Shown: positions 7,603 through 13,777 of the stretch, in pieces | Position numbering within the stretch: position 1 is the first letter of the stretch | Layout: every line of letters begins with the position of its first letter | Source: DASTBU01 sp035711845 | GTDB taxonomy: Bacteria; Acidobacteriota; Vicinamibacteria; Vicinamibacterales; 2-12-FULL-66-21 | NCBI GenBank assembly: GCA_035711845.1 | Contig: DASTBU010000055.1 | Coordinates: 1-17,376, forward strand | DNA: 17,376 nt | Direction: 5' to 3' | Notes under the pieces: model-generated | Told to the model about the DNA's origin: nothing | What the model saw: only the letters and a program-made list of their open reading frames with translations | Database searches by the model: none | Made by a program: the position numbers and the translations under genes

Positions 7603-8325
7603 TTGGGGTTCATCAACACGATCGGCAGGCGCGACAGCGCTGAGCTGCGGGTGCTGCTCGGCGCGATTCTCCTGATCCTGATGTCGCTCCTCACGTTCGA
7701 GCTCGTGGCCGAGGTGCTCGAGGGAGACACCCAGGCCTTCGACGAGCGCGTGCTGCGGGCCCTTCGGAATCCGGACAATCCAGAGGTGCCCATCGGGCCC
7801 CGCTGGATGCACAGCGCCGCGCTCGACATCACGGCGCTCGGCAGCGCAACCGTCCTCGGGCTCTCCGTGTCCGCGGTCGTCGGGTTTCTCCTGTTGCAGA
7901 GGATGCACCGCACGGCGCTCTTCGTGCTGGCAGCCAGCGTCGGCGGTTGGACGCTCAACAACCTGCTCAAGATCGTGTTCGGCCGGGCGCGTCCAGAGGT
8001 CGTCCCCCATCTCCGCGAGGTGATGACCCTGAGCTTCCCGAGCGGACACGCCATGACGTCCGCCGCCGTGTACCTGGTGCTTGGCGCGCTGCTGATGCGC
8101 ATCGCGTCGCGTCCCGTGACGAAGTTCTACTGCATGGCGGTCGCCATGCTTGCGACGATCCTGATAGGCGCGAGCCGCGTGTACCTGGGCGTGCATTATC
8201 CAACCGACGTCCTCGCCGGCTGGCTGCTGGGGTTGTCGTGGGCGCTCCTGTGCTGGATGATTGAGCGCATCCTCGAACGCTCGGCCGGTCTGAAGCAGGA
8301 ACAACGGGACCGGCCGACTGGGTAG
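7603..8325 (+). CDS. PAP2-family membrane lipid phosphatase
   Basis: The product is an integral membrane phosphatase of the type 2 phosphatidic acid phosphatase family (PgpB / undecaprenyl-diphosphate phosphatase-like). The three signature motifs are intact in the 240-residue reading: K123-IVFGRA-R130-P131 (KX6RP), P146-S-G-H149 (PSGH) and S191-R192-VYLGV-H198-YPT-D202 (SRX5HX3D). About five to six hydrophobic segments are visible, beginning at VLLGAILLILMSLL. The frame has no ATG until residue 27, inside the first membrane helix. I therefore propose the TTG at 7603, preceded closely by GAAGGA; it gives LGFINTIGRRD, the form of N-terminus I recall for such proteins. The reading frame is certain, the exact start only moderately. 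The likely substrate is a lipid phosphate or pyrophosphate at the outer face of the inner membrane. The next gene starts 7 bp after the stop, so the two are probably cotranscribed. Confidence 0.88.
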   Translation: MGFINTIGRRDSAELRVLLGAILLILMSLLTFELVAEVLEGDTQAFDERVLRALRNPDNPEVPIGPRWMHSAALDITALGSATVLGLSVSAVVGFLLLQRMHRTALFVLAASVGGWTLNNLLKIVFGRARPEVVPHLREVMTLSFPSGHAMTSAAVYLVLGALLMRIASRPVTKFYCMAVAMLATILIGASRVYLGVHYPTDVLAGWLLGLSWALLCWMIERILERSAGLKQEQRDRPTG

Positions 8326-8332
8326 CCCTGTC

Positions 8333-9325
8333 ATGAGACTCGTCGCCGGCGCGCTTGTCGCGCTTCTCTCGCTGAATGCGGCGCAGGAGCAGGACGCTCG
8401 AGCGCAGCCTCCCGCACCCGACCGCGGTACGATTGCCGTACTCCGGCGGGATGGCCTGATGATTCCGTTCGCGTCGTTCCGTGGACGGACCTGGGCAACT
8501 CCGTGGCCCGTGGGTCAGGTATCCAGCCGGGGGACCACACCCCTCGAACGTCCAATCAATCTCCGCTCGATACCGGAGCGCTGGTGGGGCGGTTGGACGC
8601 CCGAGACGTGGCAGGCTGCGCTCAAGGACGGAACCACCCGCGAGTTGACACTTCTGGCTCCCCAACTCTTTCGCGTCTACTGCGCAGAGACAATCGGCGT
8701 CCGGACCGACTACCAGCCGGCGCAAAGGCCTCCGTACCCTCCAATCGATCCGTATCCCAAGGATGGCCTGGCGGTGACTTCCGGCATCCATGTGGAGCCG
8801 ATCAACGTGGTCAGCGCGAGAGCCCCCGCATGGGCCTCGCTCGCCGTGAATCTGCTCGACGAGTTCAATCGCGCGGAGGACAAAGAGGCGTCCGTTGTCT
8901 CTTCGGTCTGGTCGCACCCGATCGAGCGCGAGGAGCGCCGCAGGATTCCGGTTCAGCTCGAATCCTGGTACCTCACGGGCCTCGACGACGGGGCAACCGT
9001 TTCGTACATCGAGGCCGTGAGGCGTTACCCGCCCGGGCCGGACGATGACGAGTGTGGGATCGAAACGTTGTTCAGCGGTTGGGTGATCGGCCAGGAGAGC
9101 GGCGGTTCCCGCTGGACGGACCTTCGCGCGAGGATCACCTACTGCGATCGGGTTGGAGCCACCTACATGCAGCCGTTCGGGCGCATTCGGCTCGGCGATC
9201 GGGTGTACTGGATCGGCGAGGTATCGGGACGTGAGTCGGAATGGTACACGGTCGCGGAGATCTCCGGCGAGCGTGTTCGATACGTCGCCGAGTATCCTGG
9301 CGGCAGCCTTCGAACCTGCCGCTGA
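8333..9325 (+). CDS. Secreted four-cysteine protein of unknown function
   Basis: I do not recognise a named family. The 330-residue product begins with a hydrophobic export segment (residues 3-17, LVAGALVALLSLNAA). A repeated-looking opening follows (TIAVLRRDGLMIPFASFRGRTW), then a Trp/Pro-rich mid-region, and the C-terminal half is beta-rich (RVYWIGEVSG, WYTVAEISGERVRYVAEYPGG). There are four cysteines, in RVYCAET, DDECGIE, TYCDRVG and the C-terminal LRTCR, enough for two disulfides in the periplasm. It starts 7 bp after the PAP2 gene, suggesting translational coupling, and it has no clear ribosome binding site of its own. It faces the large M28 gene convergently with a 17-bp gap and no visible terminator. 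Confidence 0.75.
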   Translation: MRLVAGALVALLSLNAAQEQDARAQPPAPDRGTIAVLRRDGLMIPFASFRGRTWATPWPVGQVSSRGTTPLERPINLRSIPERWWGGWTPETWQAALKDGTTRELTLLAPQLFRVYCAETIGVRTDYQPAQRPPYPPIDPYPKDGLAVTSGIHVEPINVVSARAPAWASLAVNLLDEFNRAEDKEASVVSSVWSHPIEREERRRIPVQLESWYLTGLDDGATVSYIEAVRRYPPGPDDDECGIETLFSGWVIGQESGGSRWTDLRARITYCDRVGATYMQPFGRIRLGDRVYWIGEVSGRESEWYTVAEISGERVRYVAEYPGGSLRTCR

Positions 9326-9342
9326 GAGGCTGACCGATCAGG

Positions 9343-11910
9343 TCATCTGCCGTCCTTCAGCTCCATGCGCGCCCAGTCCCAGCCTTCGAATCCGCTGGCG
9401 TTCACCGCTTTCACGGACACGATGGTGCCGGCAGGCACGTCCGGCAACGACGCCGACGGGTTCATCACGCGCACCGATTTCGATTCGGGGGCATCTTTGG
9501 GACCGTACGCCACGATGTAGCCGGTGACGCCCGCCTCCGGAGCGGGCTTCCACGACACCGTCACTCCCCGAGAGGCACGCTCAACTTTCAGATCCGTGAG
9601 CCGTGACGGGCTCGATGCCAGCAGCATCAGCGTTGCCGCCGTCGTCTTGGCTACCTCGGTGACGAGTTGGTGATTGATCGTTTCGAGGACGTCGTGGCTC
9701 TGGTGGTAGTGCGGGTTGCCCAGGACTGGATACGAGCCTATGCCGCCGACGATGTCGCCGTAGGCCTCGTAATAGGCGGCGGCGTCGGTGCTCTTGTAGT
9801 AGAGGGCGTCGTACGTGATCAGCTTCGAGAACTGCATCGCCGCTGCATGCTGGACGTCGCGAATCCCCGGGTTCGAATACCGGATGGTGTTGTCCAGCCG
9901 CTGATCGTTCGCCCAGCCGATCATGTCGTTGTTGATCGCACCGACGAGCTGCACCTTCTGCTCGACCGCGCGGCGGACGTACTCGCGGCTGCCGAGTAGG
10001 CCCGCTTCCTCGCCCGTGAAGGATGCGAACACGATCGTCGCGGGCTGGGGATGCTTTGCCAGGATTCGCGCGGTCTCCAGAAGCGCAGCCGTCCCGGAAC
10101 TGTCGTCGTCGGCGCCGGGCCCGGCAGCCGTGGAGTCGTAATGGCTGCTGACGACGTACACGAGCTCCGGGTTGACCGTGCCTCTGAGCGTCGCCAGCAC
10201 GTTGGCGGTTCTGCCGCCCAGCGCGTTGCGAGGCTCGAACCACTGGTACTCCGGTTGATAGCCGAAGGACGCATAGGTGTCGAACAGGTATTCTGCCGCG
10301 AGCCTGTTGCCCGGGCGCGTGATGTGCTTCGAGTCGAAGCTGAAGAGCCTTTCCGCGTAGGCGAAGACGCGATCGACGGAGGCCTGGTCCACCACCGGCT
10401 TCACCGCTGCCGCGATCGGGGCATAGAGGCGCGTGGCTTTTGCCTGCAGCGCCTGCTCGGCCGCGAGGTTTGCGGCGACGCGTTGACGCAGCTCCTGTAC
10501 CGTCACCTTTCGGGACAGGTCCATCAGGTAGATCCCGCGCTCGGGCGAAACCGTGTCGCCGTCGCGTTCAGCAGCAATCAGGATCCTCGTTCCGGAGGCG
10601 TCTGGGACCCACGCGTACTCCGGCGCGATCGTCCTGACGGTGTTGTTGTGGAAGAGCCTGGTGCGGACGCCGGATGCGAGGTCGTACAGGTAAGAGCGCC
10701 GATGGCGTGCCTCGCCCATGACGGCCAGAACGCGCTCGGCGGACAGGAACTGGGGCTGCAGGTCGTGCTGAATCTCCCGCGTGAGCCGGCGCTCGTTCTT
10801 GCCGTCGCGGCCAACGACGAAAACCTCCCAGTCCTCGCGCACCATCATCTGAAACGCCACGTGCGAGCCGTCGGCCGACAATGCTGGGGCGTCCACGCGT
10901 TCGGACCCGACGCGCACGACGGACGCCGCATCGGGGCTGGATGCCGGTCCGATCATCACGCGCGTCTCGGCGCCCTCATGCGAAAGAAACGTCATCGAGC
11001 TGCCGTCACGTGAAAACGCAGGCGCGGTGCCCGGTGATGTCACCACCTTTCCTTCGGGCAACAGGATCACGCCGAACCCGGCCGGCACGGCGCCGCCGGG
11101 TCCGGGACCGCCGCGCCCACCACCCCGCCCTCCACCACGCGCGCGTACGGTGAAGAGGAGCGCCGTTCCGGTGGAGTTCAGGTTGCCCAGCACCTCGTTG
11201 CCTGCCCCGTTCGTCAGCGGCACCGCCTTGCCATCCGGGCCGGCCCGGTAAATCTCCGATTCCCCCTCGGGGTTGGCAGCCGCAAAGATGACGGCGTCAC
11301 CGGCGCCGAGCCGAACGGCGCTCTTCCCGAGGGCGCTGTCCACGAACGTTTCCCCGCCGGTCTCGACATCGCGGATCGTGATGCGCGCCTCGACTGCCAG
11401 CAGGCCGTTGAAATCAGCGAGCCGCTGCGCGCGCTCGAGTCCCCCGGCCGTATCCAGCGCCTTCTGCGCGTCGACGAGCGCAGCCGACGGCGTCTTCATC
11501 TGCAGGTACACGAGCCGCCGGCTGTCGGGCGCAAAGGAGGCGCCGCTGCCCGGCAGTTCGGCGATTGACGTCGTCGTCCCATCGGCCCGTAGGAGCCGGA
11601 TGAGCCGGTTGAGTCCGGTTCCTGTCTCGTATGTGAGGTATCGGCCATCAGGTGAGAACTGCGGCGCCGTGCCGTCCGGGGTCAGCTCGATGCTGTGATA
11701 CAGCTCGCCGGTCTGCACGGCGATGGCCTCGAGCGCCTGGTCGGCGCCGGGCGAGTCGAGCAGCCGCGCATACGCCGTGAGAGCCGAGATGTAGTCGCCA
11801 CGCTCCCAGGCCAGGTGGGCCTCGGCCAGATCGGAATTGGAAGAGCCGCTCAGGACTGGCGCAAGCAAGGCCACCGCGAGCGCCGCTGTCGCGGTCAAGA
11901 GGCGAGGCAT
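9343..11910 (-). CDS. Exported TolB-like propeller / M28 peptidase / FnIII protein
   Basis: The 855-residue product has a signal peptide (MPRLLTATAALAVALLAPVLSG), a TPR-like helical segment (about 28-60), and WD40/TolB-type propeller repeats to about residue 470 (APQFSPDGRYLTYE, APAFSRDGSSMTFLS, APALSADGSHVAFQ). An M28 zinc peptidase domain follows (about 530-765), then a C-terminal fibronectin-type-III-like domain (about 775-855, VSWKPAPEAGVTGYIVAYG). The M28 ligands are complete: H590 (SSHYDS), D601 (GADDDSSG), E635 after catalytic E634 (TGEEAGLLGS), D662 (NNDMIGW) and H736 (YHQSHD). A Gly/Arg-rich run at about residues 258-276 interrupts the propeller. The open frame extends 25 codons further, but I chose the ATG at 11910 because the export signal starts there and a TANNNT box precedes it. 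It probably degrades peptides outside the cytoplasm, with propeller and FnIII serving binding or surface attachment. Confidence 0.92.
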   Translation of the reverse strand: MPRLLTATAALAVALLAPVLSGSSNSDLAEAHLAWERGDYISALTAYARLLDSPGADQALEAIAVQTGELYHSIELTPDGTAPQFSPDGRYLTYETGTGLNRLIRLLRADGTTTSIAELPGSGASFAPDSRRLVYLQMKTPSAALVDAQKALDTAGGLERAQRLADFNGLLAVEARITIRDVETGGETFVDSALGKSAVRLGAGDAVIFAAANPEGESEIYRAGPDGKAVPLTNGAGNEVLGNLNSTGTALLFTVRARGGGRGGGRGGPGPGGAVPAGFGVILLPEGKVVTSPGTAPAFSRDGSSMTFLSHEGAETRVMIGPASSPDAASVVRVGSERVDAPALSADGSHVAFQMMVREDWEVFVVGRDGKNERRLTREIQHDLQPQFLSAERVLAVMGEARHRRSYLYDLASGVRTRLFHNNTVRTIAPEYAWVPDASGTRILIAAERDGDTVSPERGIYLMDLSRKVTVQELRQRVAANLAAEQALQAKATRLYAPIAAAVKPVVDQASVDRVFAYAERLFSFDSKHITRPGNRLAAEYLFDTYASFGYQPEYQWFEPRNALGGRTANVLATLRGTVNPELVYVVSSHYDSTAAGPGADDDSSGTAALLETARILAKHPQPATIVFASFTGEEAGLLGSREYVRRAVEQKVQLVGAINNDMIGWANDQRLDNTIRYSNPGIRDVQHAAAMQFSKLITYDALYYKSTDAAAYYEAYGDIVGGIGSYPVLGNPHYHQSHDVLETINHQLVTEVAKTTAATLMLLASSPSRLTDLKVERASRGVTVSWKPAPEAGVTGYIVAYGPKDAPESKSVRVMNPSASLPDVPAGTIVSVKAVNASGFEGWDWARMELKDGR

Positions 11911-11919
11911 GGATGAGGC

Positions 11920-11925
11920 AGGATA
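11920..11925 (-). promoter_or_regulatory. Candidate leaderless -10 box TATCCT
   Basis: Read on the minus strand, TATCCT fits TANNNT and ends 9 nt before the ATG at 11910. No Shine-Dalgarno sequence lies in front of that ATG. It is the fourth gene of the window with this layout and supports 11910 over the longer frame. Confidence 0.4.
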
Positions 11926-11939
11926 CCACGGTGCGGGTG

Positions 11940-11976
11940 GCCACCCCCACGTCACGTGCGACGTGGGGGGGGTGGC
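11940..11976. other. Strong GC-rich stem-loop upstream of the M28 gene
   Basis: The arm at 11940-11953 (GCCACCCCCACGTC) pairs with 11960-11976, giving a 14-bp stem with three extra G residues bulged from the G8 run and a 6-nt loop. A 12-nt perfect palindrome (GGGTGGCCACCC, 11935-11946) overlaps its base. It lies just upstream of the TATCCT box and overlaps the first units of the heptamer array. Possible roles are attenuation of read-through from the upstream gene, or a by-product of the repeat. Confidence 0.55.
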
Positions 11977-12240
11977 ACGTGTCACGTACGACGTGCGGTG
12001 TGCTGTGTGCGACGTGCTACTTGTCAGGTGCGACGTGCGACGTGCATGTGCGACGTGCTACGTTCGCATGCCCGTGTCCGATTGGTAGGAAAATAAGATC
12101 CGGGGAAAGAGTTGGGTCAGGAGACGAAAGACGTGCGACGTGCCGCGTGACACAGCACGCAGCACGTCACAAGTAGCACGTCGCACCTGGCACGCGAAGT
12201 AGCACGTCGCACACAAGCACGTCGCACGTCGTACGTGATA
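11951..12240. repeat. Face-to-face 7-bp repeat arrays (GCGACGT-type) filling the intergenic region
   Basis: This is the content of the 340-bp gap 11911-12250. The left array (best phase 11981-12063) has twelve units in register, consensus GCGACGT, with one 6-nt unit; two more units lie at 11951-11964. The right array (about 12131-12240) begins with two or three units in the same orientation and then switches to the reverse complement, consensus CGTCGCA. The inverted halves share perfect matches: 15 bp (11982-11996 with 12224-12238), 19 bp (12004-12022 with 12197-12215) and 18 bp (12007-12024 with 12169-12186). The 11-mer GTGCGACGTGC occurs five times on + and three times as its complement. 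The centre (12064-12130) is unrelated and contains an A-rich patch (GGAAAATAAGATC). Short ORFs crossing it are repeat artefacts. Confidence 0.85.
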
Positions 12241-12250
12241 TGAGCTCCCC

Positions 12251-13114
12251 CTACCTCTGATTCAACAACCTCTTGAGCTCACCCAAATGCGTCCGCAGCT
12301 GTTCCAGCTGCTCCGGGCTCAGCGTGACGGGCGACTGGGTGGCCGACGGATCCGTGGCCGTCGCGGCAGGTGCCTGGACGTTAAGGATCGCTTCAATCGC
12401 CAGGACGTGGCGAATCAAGTCATGCTGACCCATCGCCGGGGTCTGCGCGGCGGCCGCCTGTTCGGGCGTCACCGGCTGGGCGGGCGGCGCGGCGGTCGGC
12501 GGTGAGGTCGGCGGAGGCGTACCTGCCGCTGCCGGCGGCGGCGTGCCGGCGGGTGGCGTATCCATGGCGGCGGCGGCTGACGCCGCCTCGTTCGACGGAG
12601 AAGCGCCACCGGCTGCCTGCCCGAACTTGTCGAGATGGCTGCGGAACTCAATCAGCTTGGCCTTGATGGCCGGATCCACCGGAACGCTGCCGGCCGTCCC
12701 CACCGCGCCTTCGGTCCCGGTCGTCCGCGCCGCCGATTCGTCCGTCGTGGCCGAGCCGATGAGCGCGTTCAGATTGGCCTGAACCTTCGTATAGGACGCT
12801 TTCCACGCGGTCGGCGTAGTAATGAGCTCGTTGAAGTTCGTGATGAGCTGCGAGACCTGCGTGCGCGAGTCGCCGGTGAGCTGTGAGGCTGCGGGCAGCT
12901 GCGTCATTTCGCTGAGCGTATTCCGCGCGGCGGTCAGGTGCTGCTTGGCCGCTGCCTGATCCGGCTGTCCCGGTTGTTGTGCCGCAGGAGCGCCCGCGGT
13001 GGCGGGTGGTTGGCTTGGCTGCTGGGCCGCGCCCTGTGCCAGGCCCGCAGCCGGCAGAGCGAGCAGCGCCATCGCCGCGAAAGCCGTGGTCCATCGTGCT
13101 GTCGAACGCGTCAT
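12251..13114 (-). CDS. Exported Ala/Pro-rich protein of unknown function
   Basis: I do not recognise the family. The 287-residue product has a signal peptide (MTRSTARWTTAFAAMALLALPAAGLAQG), then a Gln/Pro/Ala-rich stretch. A helical region follows (about 50-120, AAAKQHLTAARNTLSEM and AWKASYTKVQANLNALIG), then a Pro/Ala-rich linker (about 180-225). A C-terminal helical part (GQHDLIRHVLAIEAILN; LEQLRTHLGELKRLLNQR) resembles a coiled coil. No cysteines or catalytic motifs are seen. The start at 13114 was chosen over the open-frame start at 13207 because an AAGGAG site lies 6 nt upstream and the signal peptide begins here. A periplasmic structural or binding role is possible but unsupported. The heptamer array begins 10 bp after its stop. 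Confidence 0.82.
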   Translation of the reverse strand: MTRSTARWTTAFAAMALLALPAAGLAQGAAQQPSQPPATAGAPAAQQPGQPDQAAAKQHLTAARNTLSEMTQLPAASQLTGDSRTQVSQLITNFNELITTPTAWKASYTKVQANLNALIGSATTDESAARTTGTEGAVGTAGSVPVDPAIKAKLIEFRSHLDKFGQAAGGASPSNEAASAAAAMDTPPAGTPPPAAAGTPPPTSPPTAAPPAQPVTPEQAAAAQTPAMGQHDLIRHVLAIEAILNVQAPAATATDPSATQSPVTLSPEQLEQLRTHLGELKRLLNQR

Positions 13115-13120
13115 TTCGTT

Positions 13121-13126
13121 CTCCTT
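13121..13126 (-). promoter_or_regulatory. Ribosome binding site AAGGAG
   Basis: On the minus strand AAGGAG lies 6 nt before the ATG at 13114. It decides that start against the upstream in-frame codons of the longer open frame. Confidence 0.75.
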
Positions 13127-13135
13127 GAAGCCAGA

Positions 13136-13164
13136 GTTGCTCCTCGGGAGCAACGTCATGTCAA
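13136..13164 (-). promoter_or_regulatory. Consensus -35 TTGACA with adjoining 8-bp inverted repeat
   Basis: A perfect TTGACA occurs on the minus strand at 13164-13159. Just downstream lies a perfect inverted repeat, GTTGCTCC and GGAGCAAC (13136-13143 and 13147-13154) around a 3-nt centre. At 16-18 bp spacing the -10 position falls in or next to the repeat (AGCAAC) and is weak. The repeat could be an operator covering the -10 region, or a stem-loop in the 5' leader. The stretch 13165-13229 upstream holds nothing I can identify. Confidence 0.4.
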
Positions 13165-13229
13165 TCCGTGCCGCTGACCCGAATCGAGCAAGGGAAGTGC
13201 CACGCACAGCTCTAGCGGAGAATACGCCG

Positions 13230-13250
13230 AAAACGCGCCGATCGGTCGCG
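13230..13250 (-). terminator. Weak intrinsic terminator candidate
   Basis: Read on the minus strand: CGCG, a bulged A, CC, loop GATC, GG, CGCG, then TTTT. The stem has 6 bp and the U tract only four residues. It lies 27 nt after the stop of the candidate 53-residue ORF (13277-13438) and is oriented for it, which gives some support to that ORF. Confidence 0.35.
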
Positions 13251-13276
13251 CAATCCCGGCAGAAATAATGAAAGAA

Positions 13277-13438
13277 TTACTCGCTTCGGCGATTGATTGT
13301 GAACGGACGGACGGGCCGACCCGTCCATCGATCCCTGGTCGTTGAAAACCAATCCAGAATCTGCTTCGCAGCGGTCAGACCCAGCACGAGGAAGATGACG
13401 AAGACCACGGACCACGGTATACGGTAGGTGCAATTCAT
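13277..13438 (-). CDS. Candidate small single-pass membrane protein (53 aa)
   Basis: The minus strand has an ATG...TAA frame of 54 codons. The product starts MNCTYRIP, has one hydrophobic helix (WSVVFVIFLVLGLTAA, residues 9-24), an amphipathic continuation (KQILDWFSTTRDRW) and a basic tail ending INRRSE. Third codon positions in the hydrophobic part are mostly G or C as in neighbouring genes; the tail is less biased. The start is 21 bp from the divergent DUF485 gene. A weak terminator candidate follows. There is no Shine-Dalgarno sequence; TATTCA lies 6 nt upstream as a poor -10 match. I know no homologue. It could be chance coding in a 345-bp intergenic region (13115-13459). Confidence 0.42.
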   Translation of the reverse strand: MNCTYRIPWSVVFVIFLVLGLTAAKQILDWFSTTRDRWTGRPVRPFTINRRSE

Positions 13439-13459
13439 GATTGAATACCACGGCTGACC

Positions 13460-13777
13460 ATGGACACATCAACCCGGGAACGGCTGCTCGCTTCAGCTGC
13501 GTTCCATCGACTCGTGATCGTGCGATGGCGCGTCTCGCTCGCGCTGACGTTCTGTCTCTTCGTGCTCTACTACGGCTACATCCTCCTCATCGCGTTGAAC
13601 AAGTCGATCGTGACCACGCGGCTCGCGAGCAGCGTCCCCCTGGGCATTCCCCTGGGCGCCGGCGTGATTGTGGGCTCCTGGGTCTTGACGGCCGCCTACG
13701 TTGTCTGGGCGAACCGCCGCTACGATCCCGAGGTGGAACGCCTGAAGAACAGCGCCGCGCGGACGGGTTCTCGATGA
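13460..13777 (+). CDS. DUF485 membrane protein (YjcH-like)
   Basis: The 105-residue product has the DUF485 (PF04341) layout: a short cytoplasmic N-terminus with FHRLVIVRWRVSLALT, a first membrane helix (SLALTFCLFVLYYGYILLIAL, about residues 26-46), a loop, then a second helix starting IPLGAGVIVGSWVLTAAYVVW and a basic end ANRRYDPEVERLK. In E. coli the homologue yjcH sits between acs and actP and is thought to accompany the ActP permease. Here it also directly precedes an ActP-type gene, with its TGA overlapping the next ATG (ATGA, 13774-13777), so the two are translationally coupled. No strong ribosome binding site is visible. Confidence 0.92.
   Translation: MDTSTRERLLASAAFHRLVIVRWRVSLALTFCLFVLYYGYILLIALNKSIVTTRLASSVPLGIPLGAGVIVGSWVLTAAYVVWANRRYDPEVERLKNSAARTGSR

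Noticed and set aside
11911..12176. Small Cys-rich ORFs inside the heptamer array
   Set aside because: Reading a 7-bp repeat gives periodic Cys/Arg/Asp peptides in any frame; no start signal or independent evidence.
11951..12240. CRISPR array
   Set aside because: Units are 7 bp, contiguous and inverted in the two halves; there are no 23-40 bp repeats with unique spacers and no cas genes.
13212..13472. Minus-strand 86-codon ORF starting MMCPWSAVV
   Set aside because: It is out of frame with the candidate 53-residue membrane ORF, overlaps the DUF485 start, and has no hydrophobic or domain pattern.
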